Shown here piece by piece: positions 47,511-59,035 of a stretch of DNA of 64,000 bases. The notes under the pieces are model-generated. The model saw only the letters and a program-made list of their open reading frames with translations, was not told where the DNA came from and did no database searches. Each line of letters starts with the position of its first letter. Within the stretch, counting starts at the first letter, position 1. The stretch spans positions 68,782,108 through 68,846,107 of the forward strand of contig OX393577.1 of the NCBI GenBank assembly GCA_947652605.1, in the 5' to 3' direction. This stretch comes from Elmis aenea. Lineage: Eukaryota > Arthropoda > Insecta > Coleoptera > Elmidae. The position numbers and the translations under genes are program-made.

Positions 47511-48223
47511 TGGTGCGTGTCCACTAGATATTCTGAGTTTCGACAATTTTTTAAGTCCCGGGACTCGAGACTTTTTTTATCAAAGTCCCGGGAACTCCCG
47601 GGACTTCGAGACTTTTGCGAGCTAACTTATAATAATATATATTTTTTTTAAATTAAACTATATTCACGGATTTTGTTTTGAAGCATTTATTTTACGAATA
47701 AAGTATAGTATTATTATTATTATTATTTTTAATTTAGTCTTTAGTCTACAGTTAATAAAATATATATTTCCAAGTAAATACCTACTTTAAATAAAATTAA
47801 CAATTTTCCCTTAAGTTTTATACATAACAGGCATAAGTAAAATATATTTTAACTTATAAACTTAACAATTCTCCTTAAACTTTAAAACATAAAAATATAA
47901 AAATATTTTTGCTAAACTCGTGGCAGTAAAATTTGTTTAAAAATTGGAAGTATAAAAAATAAATTTCAGTGTTCTGTAACATTGAAGTCTCGTCTCGAGT
48001 CTCGAACTAAATGTCCCGGGACTCGAGACTAAGAAAGTCCCGGGAATTCCCGGGACTTAGGTCCCGGGAATGTCCCGGGACATAATCCCTAGTGTCCACG
48101 TGAGAGTAAACTACTCTCGATAGCAGCGTCGCCAAGGATACAGCCCCTGAGAGTCTCGCGATTGGCTGTATCCTTGGCGACGCTGCTATCGAGAGTTGTT
48201 TACTCTCACGTGGACAGGCACCA
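47511..48223. mobile_element. Harbinger-like MITE (interrupted)
   Basis: Ends TGGTGCGTGTCCAC and GTGGACAGGCACCA; TAA flanks both sides (47508-47510 and 48224-48226), the 3-bp target of PIF/Harbinger elements. Without the nested insertion it is about 138 bp and nearly a perfect palindrome: AGAGTAAACTACTCTCGATA and so on pairs with the right arm at 48167-48215. The uninterrupted repeat elsewhere reads CACCTAACTTTC, confirming the empty site. Confidence 0.75.
47525..48091. mobile_element. hAT-like element nested in the MITE
   Basis: Flanked by a perfect 8-bp duplication GTGTCCAC (47517-47524 and 48092-48099) cut from the end of the surrounding MITE. Ends TAGATATT and AATCCCTA. Subterminal clusters of GTCCCGGGACTCGAGAC words lie near both ends, typical of hAT transposase binding regions. 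567 bp, non-coding. Confidence 0.78.
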
Positions 48224-48439
48224 TAACTCTCTTATTTTAACCTATCTTCAAAAAAATGTTGCCTCTATAATTCTTGCAATATTTAACAAATTTAACACAT
48301 CACCTGAGACTATAAAAATCTACCCATCTCCGATTTGTAGAAAAGATTAAGAAATGTTCTGATTTCTAAAGCTTACTATGGTGTTAGTGAATACCATAAT
48401 GACGCTTAGGTACTTATAAACAGTGTTTTGTTTTTGTGC

Positions 48440-48920
48440 ACCGATACGTTAGTTTTCTTAAAAGAACACCCTGTATATTTTGCCGTTTTTAGGTGCAGAA
48501 TTAAATTGTCTTTCAAAATATATAGGGTTTTATGTACCTAAAATTAATCGTTTTTGAGTTATTTAAGTTTTTATGAAAATTTTGACAGAAACAGGACTCT
48601 AAGAAAATATTGAGATTTCACAACATGGCAATTTCAGAACGAATTCCTTTGAAACCGTGTTCGACAATAGTATCATAGTGAATGCTGACTAGTTAAAATT
48701 TTAAAATAATACACAAGGTGTTTTTTATGCTCGGTCCAATTGGTTAAACCTCAAACATGGATAAGTCAATTTTTTTAAATAGAACACCATATATATTTTT
48801 ACATATTCTTATCGATAATTTAAATACCTTTAAAATTTGTTAAAGGTCTATTATGTCTAAAATTAATATTTCTCGAGTTATTGCGGTTTTCATGATAATT
48901 AATGGACACAAACAAAATAT
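48440..48920. mobile_element. Remnant of the palindromic 'TACAGGGTG' family
   Basis: Contains AACACCCTGTATATTTTGCC, a GCTCGGTCCAATTGGTTAAA stretch and 'TTAAATAGAACACC', diverged matches to the arms of 13259-15164. No gene seen from 48240 to 49200. Confidence 0.5.
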
Positions 48921-49297
48921 TTATTAGAAATTAATTAGTCGGCTTTGGAAATATGATTTGTTTTAAATGTCAAAAAATGTTTTATTTTCATCTTTAAGCT
49001 ATATGTTTACCTGATTATAAATTAGTTTAATAAAAAACAATAATATCGAAATTGTTAGATACAAAATTTTATTTAAGTATCTATAATGATGTTTTAGATA
49101 TTTGTCTGTTTCCATACTTTTGCGCATTCTTGTGTAATATTTGGAAGGTTGTATATCTTTTTTATTTGCGTTATTATATTTTTCTCTCTCGTGTTTGTTG
49201 TTTAGATATTCGATTTATGTCTAATACGATAGGATAGACAATTATAAATAAGTAAACTACAGTTAATATAAGTAAAATTAGAATGGTTTATACTCAC

Positions 49298-50329
49298 CGC
49301 AGTTTGAAGATGTTCCATTAGGAAAGTAAACGCAAATAACCCAAAAAAAGTCGAGCATCCAGCAATGGATACCAACAAATCGTTGACGTTGAAATTAATG
49401 CAAACAATCACAAACAGATAAAAATTGACAATGAAAATTAAAAGTTGGATGGTCCAACATATAAGGAGAATTGGTTGGGTAAAATTACAGAATTCCACAA
49501 ACGTAAAATATGCGATTCGGTACGCTTTATTTATTCGTTTTAATTCATCTTCCAACGACAATGTACATGTATTTTGAAAATCGTATTTAGAGTCTACACA
49601 TATTTGATCTCGCGATGCTATGGATAACTTTGTGTTATTTAGTAAAATTGCTTTTAGTTGTGAAGAAAAGTGGATTAATAATTGGTTCATTGCAAAGCAA
49701 AATAATATCGCATTACATCCAACGGTAAACATAATACAATTATCGCAAAATTTAGCAGCAACTCTCAACAATTGAAAACCATCGATTACTGCGTTGTTAC
49801 CAAAATCGAAATACACCTTGGTGAGGTACATGCATTGGTAGATTATTAAAGATGTGACAAACACTTTGGATATAATCAAACCACGTTTCGTTGCCTTAGC
49901 ATCAAGGATACTACTAAATCCGTAAGATATTTTTTTTTCCAAAAACACAGCTATTCCGTTAACAGCATTTACTAATTGCGTATGCCCAGCTATTGAACAG
50001 TAATAAAGGCTGCATATAGAGAGGGTATAGTGAGAACATTCCTCAAGCAGAATAAACATTTTTTTAAAATGCAGCTTTGTATCAAACAGTTGATATATAT
50101 TTGCCGTTAAAGCGATGGCATAGAAAATAATAAACAATATAGGGATGACAAATAATGCTTTATTAGTAGAAAACTTTTGGCGTGTAGGCAATTTTGAATG
50201 TGGACACGATGAGGTTGCTACACATAATCCAATAAATGTTGCTAATTTCAAGATGGGACGCACTACACATATAAAACAATCATCTTCTTCGCAAATGTTT
50301 TTTGTCACCGACATTTTTTTCTCAAACAT
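49298..50329 (-). CDS. GR C4: intact gustatory receptor first exon
   Basis: An intact GR exon; I prefer the start MFEKKMSVTKNICEEDDCFI at 50329 because C3 begins MFKDKVS, although a Met four codons upstream (50341) is in frame. From the preferred start it has 344 codons. CPHSK follows FIGLCVATSS; six membrane segments, with the fifth CWTIQLLIFIVNFYLFVIVC, and INFNVNDLLVSIAGCSTFFG. Phase-0 donor ACTGCG|GTGAGT at 49297. Closest to C3. The final membrane segment is not encoded within the roughly 4.6 kb to C3. Confidence 0.9.
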
Positions 50330-50879
50330 TTTTGATATCAAAATTGTGTTTAAGAAAAAACTACTTTGAAACGAACTTCAAATAGAATGAGTATGCAGTG
50401 GATTAATTTTTTAAGTTGTATCTTTGTAAAAAGAAATAATTTTAACTTCTACACGTCATGTGAAATGCAAACCTTTTAATAGGATCTTTTTTAATAAAAA
50501 AATCTCGTGCTTCGAGCAAAGTCCTAAAATGCTACAAGTTTTTCACACCATAATTTTGCTTTGACTGGAAAAAAACTCTAACAAAATTTAAAAAAAAAAT
50601 ATGAAAGCGTTTTGCAGGCAATAAATCAAAATTATGAATTTCCATAATGATTTCGCAATTTTAAATTTTACCAAAAAAAGTTATGGCTTTTTTATAGACC
50701 CCAATAAGTACCTACGCAAATATAAAATTTAATTTTTTTTCCATACAGACCATAACCTCAAACTAGGTAAGTGTCATGGCTAGAGAGATTGAAATATTTT
50801 AAGTAAGTCTTAACAACCAACAAATTTTTTCACAATATAATTTTACTAGACAAAAACCGAACCTTTGTTAATTAATGAA

Positions 50880-51240
50880 CAAAAAAACGTTAAGATTTAC
50901 ATCTTGAAACAAGTAAAATCAATGTGGAATCCATAAATAAAGCATAAACGGTTTTTTTGAGTTTAGGCCCGCATATGTGTAGGTGAAACTCCTAAAATTG
51001 TTTTAAAATGAGATGCACAAGCACTAACACCCACTAGAAACTGTTGTTTTATCGACAGTTGTAACAATGAAATTATTCCATAGTATTCCAATATAAGTAA
51101 TGGACATAATTTTACCATTTTTGGTCATAAATTTAATGGTTATCGGAAAATCATAAATGAATCTGTTGATAAAAACTAGTACGAACCAATGTTCAGTTTT
51201 ATTGTCCAACCATTAATTTAAATAGTTGAACGAATATCTT
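50880..51240. repeat. Conserved block upstream of C4
   Basis: Shared with 53885-54235 (upstream of C5) and 60540-60905 (upstream of C6): AAGATTTACATCTTGAAACA, AAAATCAATGTGGAATCC, AAAGCATAAACGG, AGCACTAACACCCAC and ATTTTACCATTTTTGGTCAT in order. It lies 0.55-0.9 kb from the start codon. Regulatory or just duplicated flank. Confidence 0.55.
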
Positions 51241-51544
51241 TGTAATCTACCTAAATATACGACACTACAGTAATAATTGCTGCTGATTAGAAAGTACAGT
51301 TCGTGTTGTAAGAAAGTACTTAAATATAACATTTAAAAAAAATATTTTGTAGTGACGCTAGTTCTAAGACGCGATATTTTAAGAATAGTAAATTTTACTA
51401 AAAAATATTAAACTTAAAGACGGTACGTTTATTAATTTAAATTTTATTGAACTGAAAAGTAATTGCAACTTTATACAAGGTGTCCTAGATATCATTACAA
51501 CCCAGATGAATTCAGTTAATTGTAGAAATACTGATAACCTTATA

Positions 51545-52490
51545 TAGGGTGAGTCATTAGTGCGGGATCGGTCGATTGTGGCTAAACGCTTTAAGATAGA
51601 AAGTTGATTCAAACGCTATTTCATACAGTTTTTTCTTCCGAACACGATAAAAATATTTTCATATACGATTATACAGGGCGAGTCACCTCTCTGGAACTAA
51701 TAGCAACTTTTATATTTAAAATACAAGACCCTTTTTTATTTTATATTTATGACCGCCTTTATTTTAGCTTTGTATCAATAAAAAATACTACAGGATTATG
51801 TGAGGCGTTGTTACAAAAAAATTGTTTTCAAAATTATTCAAGGTTTCAAGTATTTATTTAAAAAATTCTCCTAAAGTTATTTTTCGAAGTACAGAGTTGA
51901 AATTTGGTAAGGACATGCAGAAAACATTGCTCTATTCGCTCGATATGAAAAAGTTTGAATCACGCATACATAAATGGGTGACAACTTCGATGATTTTCAA
52001 AAGTTCGTAACTCAATTTTTTCATATACAAACCCCTGTATGTTCTTGTGTCATCGAATTTGTCTTTAAGAGAGCTCCATTTTTGTTAAGTATGTCCTGTA
52101 CCCAAAACTTTTTGAGATATTCTACATTTTTTCTTCTAATCGTTATTGAAGCAAATAGAGTGCGGTGGAAATCGAAAAAATTGACTGTTCACTACACTAA
52201 CGTCAAAAACTTGTCATTTATTTTATTTCTTAAATTATGGCATTTCCACAGTGTATTTGATGCAAAACTAAAATAAAGACACTCAAGAATATTAAATAAA
52301 AAAAGTGGCGTTGTATCTATTTGAAATATAAAAGTTGCTATTAGTTCCAGAGAGGTGACTCGCCCTGTATATTTGAACATATTTTTATCGTGTTCGGAAG
52401 AAAAAACTGTATAAGATGGCGTTTGAATCAACTTACTATGTCAAACCGTTTATCCACAATCGACCGATCCCGCACTAATGATTCACCCTG
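51545..52490. mobile_element. Long-inverted-repeat element with TA flanks
   Basis: TAGGGTGAGTCATTAGTGCG at the left matches the inverse of CGCACTAATGATTCACCCTG at the right; the inverted arms extend for about 170 bp. A second pair of ends, CAGGGCGAGTCACCTCTCTG at 51674 and its inverse at about 52367, lies inside. TA flanks both outer ends. No transposase; the short frames inside are non-coding. A truncated relative is inside the hAT-like element at 24.8 kb. Confidence 0.75.
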
Positions 52491-52528
52491 TATAAGAAAT
52501 GAAATAATTATAGAATTTTTTTACTTAC

Positions 52529-53581
52529 CGCAGTTTGAAGATCTTCCATTACGAAATTAAAAGTACATAGCCCAAAAAATGTTGAGCATCCAGCGATAGA
52601 TATCAATAAATCGTTGAAGTTAAAATTAATGCAAACTATTACGAGCAGATAAAAATTAACTGTGAAAATTACAAGCTGCAAGGTCCAACATATAAGAAAA
52701 TGTACATGACAAAATTTACAGAATTCTCCAAACGTGAAATATGCCGCTTGATATGCTCTACCTATTCGTTTTAGTTCATCTTCCAAGGGCAAATTACATC
52801 CTTCTTGAAAATCATACTCAGGGCCTATCCGCCATTGGTTTCGTGAATAAGATTCTACCTGTGGTTTATTCAGCAAAACTGTTTTAAGTCGTAATGAAAT
52901 TTGCATATTGGCTTGGTAAGTGACAAAGCAAAAAAATATTGCAGTGCATCCAACGGTAAACAAAATACAATTATCGCAAAATTTAGCAGCGATTCTCAAG
53001 AATTGAAAACCATCGATTTCTGGTTTTTCACTAAAGTCGAAATATACTTTGGTGAAGTACATGCATTGGTAGATTATTAAAGAGGTAAAAATAACTTTAG
53101 ATATTAATAAGCCCTGTTTCGTTGCCTTAGCATCAAGTACACTTTTTAATCCGTAAGATAATTTTTTTTCCATCAACACAGCGATGCCGTTTACAACATT
53201 TTCTAGTGATTTATGCCGAACTATAGTGAAGCAATAGCTGTGTATTGCGATAATGTAATGGCAACATTCTTCCAGTAAAATAAAAATGTTTTTAACATGC
53301 AGATTTTTTTGGAACAGCTGATGAATATTTGCTGTGATAGCGACGGTGAAAAATATAATGAACGCTACAGGGACGATAAATAATGCGTAACTTGTTGAAA
53401 ATTTAGCAGGTGTAGGGCATTTGGAATGTGGACACGAATAAGTTGCTACAGTAAGGCCTAGAAATTTTGCTATTTTTAACACGGGACGCACTGTACAAAT
53501 TATACAATCACTAAATTCGTTGCCATTACTTTTTTTTTGTCGGAAATTTTTGCCTAAACATTGTTGGTAATGAAATTCCAT
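52529..53581 (-). CDS. GR C5: intact gustatory receptor first exon
   Basis: An intact 351-codon GR exon starting MEFHYQQCLGKNFRQKKSNG at 53581, with a slightly longer N-terminus than C3. SDCIICTVRPVLKIAKFLGL and CPHSK follow. The clade motifs DAKATKQGL, YQCMYFTKVYFDFS and AAKFCDNCILFTVGC are present; the fifth membrane segment is CWTLQLVIFTVNFYLLVIVC. Phase-0 donor ACTGCG|GTAAGT at 52528. The long-inverted-repeat element ends only about 40 bp from the donor, inside the intron. No exon for the last membrane segment is visible. Confidence 0.9.
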
Positions 53582-53884
53582 TGGGAACTAAGCTTATAGT
53601 ACCCTAAATAAATAATGCACGTATGCAAGGGTTACAAATTTGTCTTAATAGTATTTTGAAAAACCTAGTTTTTCTCCTATAAGTAACTTAAAATGTTCTA
53701 AAAAAGCAACTGTTTTATTTTTTAGAAGAACGTTCGCCTTATAGCGAAGATATGAATTAATTAAAGCAGTTTGAAATAAAGTTAGTTTTAAAAGAATTTA
53801 TAACCAGCACTAAATAGCCACTAAATACTTGTAATTATATCCAAAATTAAAAACGCCAATTTATTTTACAATATAACATACACA

Positions 53885-54235
53885 AGATTTACATTTTGAA
53901 ATATGTAAAATCGATGTGGGATCCACTAACAAAGCATAAACGGTAATTTTGAGCTTGTGCAAGTGATTGTAAAATTCCAAAAATTGTTTGTTTTAAAATG
54001 ATCTTGTACTAACACCTACACTCACTAAAAACTATTCTTTTATTGACAGTTGAAACACAGTATTCCAACATACACTATAATGGACATAATTTTACCACTT
54101 TTGGTCATCAATTTTATGGCTGACCTATCAAAAAAGCATAAATGAAATTTTGTATAAATACGAACAGGAACCAATGTTTATATTTATAGACAAAGCATTT
54201 GACTAAATAGTTATACGACGATTAATGTAATGTCT
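53885..54235. repeat. Conserved block upstream of C5
   Basis: Second copy of the block described at 50880, about 0.3-0.65 kb from the C5 start. The rest of 54240-55040 is AT-rich; it partly repeats sequence from 53690-53800 (CTAAAAAAGCAACTGTTTTA), showing a further local duplication. No gene seen. Confidence 0.5.
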
Positions 54236-55048
54236 GAAATAATACAACATAATAACATGACAACAGAAAATTTTTATCCTAAAAGGGCTTTGATTATTTT
54301 GATATTATTAATCCGATGGGTTTAAAAAAATTCAGAACAGGTAGAGGTCATTACAACCTCAATAGATTCAGTTTATTGTAGAAACACTGAAAGTAATGTT
54401 TTAAGCATATTTCGAAGCAAACCAATTTCAAGCTCAGAAAAAAACTGCCTGAGATCCTAGTGTAATATTAACATGAAAAGCATATCAACGGCATCACTAT
54501 ATTCTCTTTATTTAAACAACGTTGAATGTTTCTGTCAAAACAAAAACGACAAAATTGATTTTCCTACTGATTTAAATAGATAATTAATACAAGATTTTAC
54601 TTCTACAGTAACTTAATTTGTTCTAAAAAAGCAACGGTTTTATTTTTTAGACGAACGTTTGCATTTTGGCGATGATATAAATTAACTAAATCAATTTGAA
54701 ATATAGTTAGTTTTAAAAGAATCTATAACACGCACTAAATAGCCACTAAATACTGTTCGTATACCTATAACTGAAAACTTCAACTTATTGTACAAAATAC
54801 TCTGTATACAACAAAACAAAGTATGATGAATAGATTTTCCGAAATCAATGCAACTGTTAATGTGTAAATAAACTATTATGGAGGATTAAATAAATTGTGT
54901 ATATCGCTATTTAATCTATACATCTATAATTTTCATAATGTATCCACAATCAGTAAATGGAACCTTTTTTTTTTTAAATTTTCTTATATACATTAATATA
55001 CCTATGGTAAATTTGGATTCAGTAGTTCTAAATACTTTGATTTTTTAG

Positions 55049-55049
55049 T

Positions 55050-55083
<34 letters not shown>
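55049..55083 (+). repeat. (TAA)n microsatellite
   Basis: About a dozen uninterrupted TAA units. A second (TAA)n run at 57009-57031 is instead the tail of the non-LTR element. Confidence 0.9.
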
Positions 55084-55119
55084 TATTAGAAGTATATAAT
55101 ATAATATAAATTATACAAA

Positions 55120-56125
55120 TAGTTTTTGTTTAAACAATTTTAAAATTTAAAAAAAAATTGTAGTCATTAATCATTTTTTCAATTTGCTGAAAAACTTGAT
55201 GAGATAGCGAAAAACTGCGTATGCCATTGAATTTAAAGCATGTTATAAAAAAGATATACAGCAATTCTAAAATAAATTAAACAAATAGTTTTTTGTTTAA
55301 ATAGTTTTGAAATTTAATGTTTTTTTTTGGGAATCATTAATGTGTTTTTCTATTTTGTTGAAAAACCTGATGATAGCAAAAATCTGTGTGCGCCATTGAA
55401 TTCAGAGCATATGATTTATAAAAGACAGCAACTATAATTTAAATTATGCAAATAGTTTTTTATTTAGATAGTTTTGAAATAAATTTGTTTTTTTTTAGAG
55501 AATCATCAAACTTTTTTTTATTTTGCTGATAAACTTAATGAGATAGCGAAAATCTGTGTGTGCTATTGAATTCAGAGCATGTGATTTATATAAGGACAGC
55601 TATTCTAATATAAATTATCCACAGTTTTTTGTTTAGATATTTTTAAAAATAAATTACTTTATATTTTGTTTTTGAAAACTCATTCACCTATTTTTCCATT
55701 TTGCTGAAAAACTTGCTGTGATAGCGAAAATCTGTGTGTGCCATTGAATTCAGAGCATATGATTTATAAAAGACAGCAACTATAATTTAAATTATGCAAA
55801 TAGTTTTTTATTTAGATAGTTTTGAAATAAATTTGTTTTTTTTTAGAGAATCATCAAACTTTTTTTTATTTTGCTGATAAACTTAATGAGATAGCGAAAA
55901 TCTGTGTGTGCTATTGAATTCAGAGCATGTGATTTATATAAGGACAGCTATTCTAATATAAATTATCCACAGTTTTTTGTTTAGATATTTTTAAAAATAA
56001 ATTACTTTATATTTTGTTTTTGAAAACTCATTCACCTATTTTTCCATTTTGCTGAAAAACTTGCTGTGATAGCGAAAATCTGTGTGTGCCATTGAATTCA
56101 GAGCATATGATTTATAAAAGAATAG
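55120..56125. repeat. Tandem satellite, ~170-178 bp units
   Basis: The word GCGAAAATCTGTGTGTGCC or a close variant occurs at 55207, 55376, 55546, 55723, about 55895 and 56072, giving spacings of 169-178 bp. The last two dimers (349 bp each) are almost identical, so a two-unit higher-order repeat was duplicated recently. AT-rich, non-coding. Confidence 0.85.
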
Positions 56126-56218
56126 TTATCAAAATGAAAACAACGTTCACAAAATTCTGAAATGTCCTGTGATTATTGAAAAAATTAATTAAATATAGGT
56201 AATAATTATTTTACTCAC

Positions 56219-57009
56219 CGCAGTTCTGATATGTTCCATTACAAAAAGGAAAACGCAACACCAAAAGTATGTCGAACAACCACCAATGAATATTAAAAAA
56301 TCGTTAATGTTGAAGTTAATGCAAACAATCACAAGCAGGTAAAAACTAAGGATGAAAATTAAGAGTTGAACGGTAAAATATATAAGCAAAAGTGGCTCAG
56401 TAAATTTACAACACTCTATAAAGGTAAAATATGCAGCTGAGTATCCTATTCTTAATCGTTTTAATTTATGTTCCAGGGTGAATTTCTCTTGAAAATCGGA
56501 ATCGACCCTTGTACATAACTGGTGTGGTGAATAAAGTTCTGTTTCTCTAGTTGTTAGAATGGCTTTTATTCGTGATGAATACTGCAGTAGGCCTTGGTGC
56601 ATTATAAAGCAAAACAGCATTTCAATATTTCCGATGGTAAACGTAATACAATTAACCAAAGACATTGCTGCAACTCTTAACAACTTGAAGTAATCAATTT
56701 CTGCGGCCTTTCTAAAATCGAAGAACTCTTTGGTAATGTACAGACATTGGTAGATTATTAAAAACGTGTAAATAAGTTTAGATAGCATCAAAGAGCGTGC
56801 AGTTGCCTTAGCATCAAAAAAGAAATTTAATCCGTAAGATAATTTATTTTCCATCGTTGCAGCAAGGCCGTTGATAATATTTTCTAGTTGTTTATGTCCC
56901 GCTATAGTACACACATAACAGAGACTTATTGCTATGGTAAAATTGCAAATTTCAGACACTAAAATGAAAGTATGTTTGAAGTCAAACTCCCTTTCAAACA
57001 GTTGATATA
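56219..57009 (-). pseudogene. GR C6, 3' part: gustatory receptor exon split by a retrotransposon
   Basis: Reads from YQLFEREFDFKHTFILVSEI to EHIRTAV and the phase-0 donor GCG|GTGAGT at 56218. Continues the sequence that stops at ANIY in the 5' part (59865-60103). All clade motifs are present (DAKATARSL, YQCLYITKEFFDF, FTVQLLIFILSFYLLVIVC), with no other stop in this part, so the exon decayed recently or the 3' part is still under weak constraint. The non-LTR element 57010-59864 separates the two parts. Confidence 0.88.
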
Positions 57010-57103
57010 ATAATAATAATAATAATAATATATTTAATCTGAAACATACAATGTAAAACATTGGTTCAAACGCGGCAACAAAACAAAAGAATACAAAAGA
57101 ATA

Positions 57104-59035
57104 TCAAAAGTGTTTCTCGACATATTCTTGCATAGTATAAGGTTCAAGATCAACCAAAAACTTAAAAAGTTGTTGTTTAAATTTAGAAATTTCACTGATA
57201 TTTTTTATATACACTGGTAGTTTATTGAACAATTTTATGCTAACATAGAAGGCACTTTTTTCTAACTTGGTAAGGTGATGTTGTGGATACCTGTATATGT
57301 TTTTATCCCGGTGATTATAGTTATCTTGCACAATTTTATTATTTTTAAAATAGTGATTGTTCTTTAGTAAAAACACTAAACTTTTGTAAATGTAAAGTCC
57401 AAAAAAGGTTAGGAGGTTGTTTTTTTTAAATACACCACGACATGATTGTTTATAGGGTAAATTATAAATAATTCTTATGACTTTCTTTTGCATAAAGAAG
57501 ATTGGACTTACATTTGTGGAGCTACCCCAAAATATAATTCCATATGCCATTAATGAGTAAAAATTTGCATAGTATACTGAAACTAATGTTTTTATATTAA
57601 CTTGTTTTGATAGCACCCTGATTCCATAACAGATAGAGCTTAATCTTGACAGTAGATTGTTTGTATGGACTTTCCATGTTAAATTCTCGTCCAGATATAA
57701 ACCAAGAAATTTTACATAGGCTGAGTATTCCATATCATTACCTAATAGTTCAATGACTTTTGGCATTCCATATATATTCTTTAATTTGAAAAGGATGCAG
57801 CTAGTTTTTGTTGAATTTAGAACCAGTTTGTTATTTAATAGCCAGTTTTGTATAACTGTCATATTTTCGTTAAGATTTTGCAGTAGTTCTGGATAAAATT
57901 TACTTGTTACCAGTATGTTAGTGTCATCTGCATAATTCACTATTGTACTATTTATGCATTTTATTACCCTTGGCATGTCATTTATATAAACGATAAATAA
58001 CAGTGGTCCAAGTATGCTTCCTTGCAGAACTCCATTTAAAATATACTGAAAAGAAGATTCTACGTATTTTCCATCCTTTAATGCCACAACTTTTTGTTTT
58101 CTGTTTGTGAGATACGAACTTATCCACTTAAGAAGTAAATCAGGGAAGCCATAAGCTCTCAGTTTAGTTACGAGAATATCGTGGTTTAAGCAATCGAAGG
58201 CTTTAGTTAAATCTATGAACAGTCCACAGCACAAATTTTTAGAGTCTAAATGCTCATAGATGGCTGTTGTAAATTCAAAGATGGCGGTTTCAACACTTTT
58301 ATTTTTAAGGAAACCATGTTGTAATTTATTCCAAAGATTATAAGTTGTCATGTAGCTGTAAATTTTGGTATAAGCAACATATTCAAATATTTTGGAAAAC
58401 GATGTTAGTAAACTTATTGGACGGTAGTTAGAAACCTCCTTAACATCTCCTTTTTTAAAGAGAGGTTTAATCACAGCTATTTTTAGTTGATCTGGATAGA
58501 TTCCATTTGAAAAGGATTCACTTATTATGTGAGTAAGAGGATCGATTATACTATTAATCACCTTTTTTATTAAGAAGGTTGGTATTTCATCTACTCCTGC
58601 GCTTTTTTTGTTCTTTAGATTTTTTATAATTTCCAATATTTCCTCTTTAGTTGAAGGAAAGAAGTCCATAGTGTGGTTAGTCATTGGAATAGTACACTTA
58701 TATTCGTTACTACTCTCTGGAACCAAGTTGGTAACATTTGAGATGAAATGTTGATTTAAGGAATCGGCACTTGGTGTAGGATAGTGACCATAAGTTGAAG
58801 CCCCACATTTTTTTATGGTGGAATTTACTATTGACCACATTGCTTTCATTTTGTTGTCTGATTGTTGGATCCTATTCTCATACTGTTGTATTTTAGTATT
58901 TTTCAAAACTTGCGAATATTGCTTCTTTTTAGTATTAAACATAATTATGGCCCAGGGGTAATATTTCTTTAAGATGTAGAGTACATCTAATTCATGTTTA
59001 ATTTTAATAATTTGAGATGAAGTTAGAGTTGGCAT
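57104..59035 (-). CDS. Reverse transcriptase of the non-LTR element
   Basis: A 643-residue open frame with the canonical order: KSAGVDEIPTFLIKKV, IKPLFKKGDVKEVSNYRPIS, GLFIDLTKAFDCLNHDIL, NGVLQGSILGPLLFIVYIND, then the catalytic YADDTNILV box and a C-terminal domain ending near KLFNKLPVYIKNISEISKFK. This makes DNA from the element's RNA at the nicked target. It resembles the CR1/Jockey superfamily of insect elements; I cannot fix the clade. The frame is fully open, so the insertion is young. It is joined upstream to the endonuclease through a poly-A run. Confidence 0.93.
   Translation of the reverse strand: MPTLTSSQIIKIKHELDVLYILKKYYPWAIIMFNTKKKQYSQVLKNTKIQQYENRIQQSDNKMKAMWSIVNSTIKKCGASTYGHYPTPSADSLNQHFISNVTNLVPESSNEYKCTIPMTNHTMDFFPSTKEEILEIIKNLKNKKSAGVDEIPTFLIKKVINSIIDPLTHIISESFSNGIYPDQLKIAVIKPLFKKGDVKEVSNYRPISLLTSFSKIFEYVAYTKIYSYMTTYNLWNKLQHGFLKNKSVETAIFEFTTAIYEHLDSKNLCCGLFIDLTKAFDCLNHDILVTKLRAYGFPDLLLKWISSYLTNRKQKVVALKDGKYVESSFQYILNGVLQGSILGPLLFIVYINDMPRVIKCINSTIVNYADDTNILVTSKFYPELLQNLNENMTVIQNWLLNNKLVLNSTKTSCILFKLKNIYGMPKVIELLGNDMEYSAYVKFLGLYLDENLTWKVHTNNLLSRLSSICYGIRVLSKQVNIKTLVSVYYANFYSLMAYGIIFWGSSTNVSPIFFMQKKVIRIIYNLPYKQSCRGVFKKNNLLTFFGLYIYKSLVFLLKNNHYFKNNKIVQDNYNHRDKNIYRYPQHHLTKLEKSAFYVSIKLFNKLPVYIKNISEISKFKQQLFKFLVDLEPYTMQEYVEKHF

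Larger units (their letters stand above)
47330..48240. repeat. Old repeat related to the 5.2-kb element, host of nested insertions
   Basis: TTACACCTAACTTTCTTATT followed by AATGGCAACCATAGTTGGC matches the interior of the elements at 5200 and 19720. A second piece at 47490-47510 continues across the nested insertion to CTCTTATTTTAACC at 48227. Confidence 0.55.
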
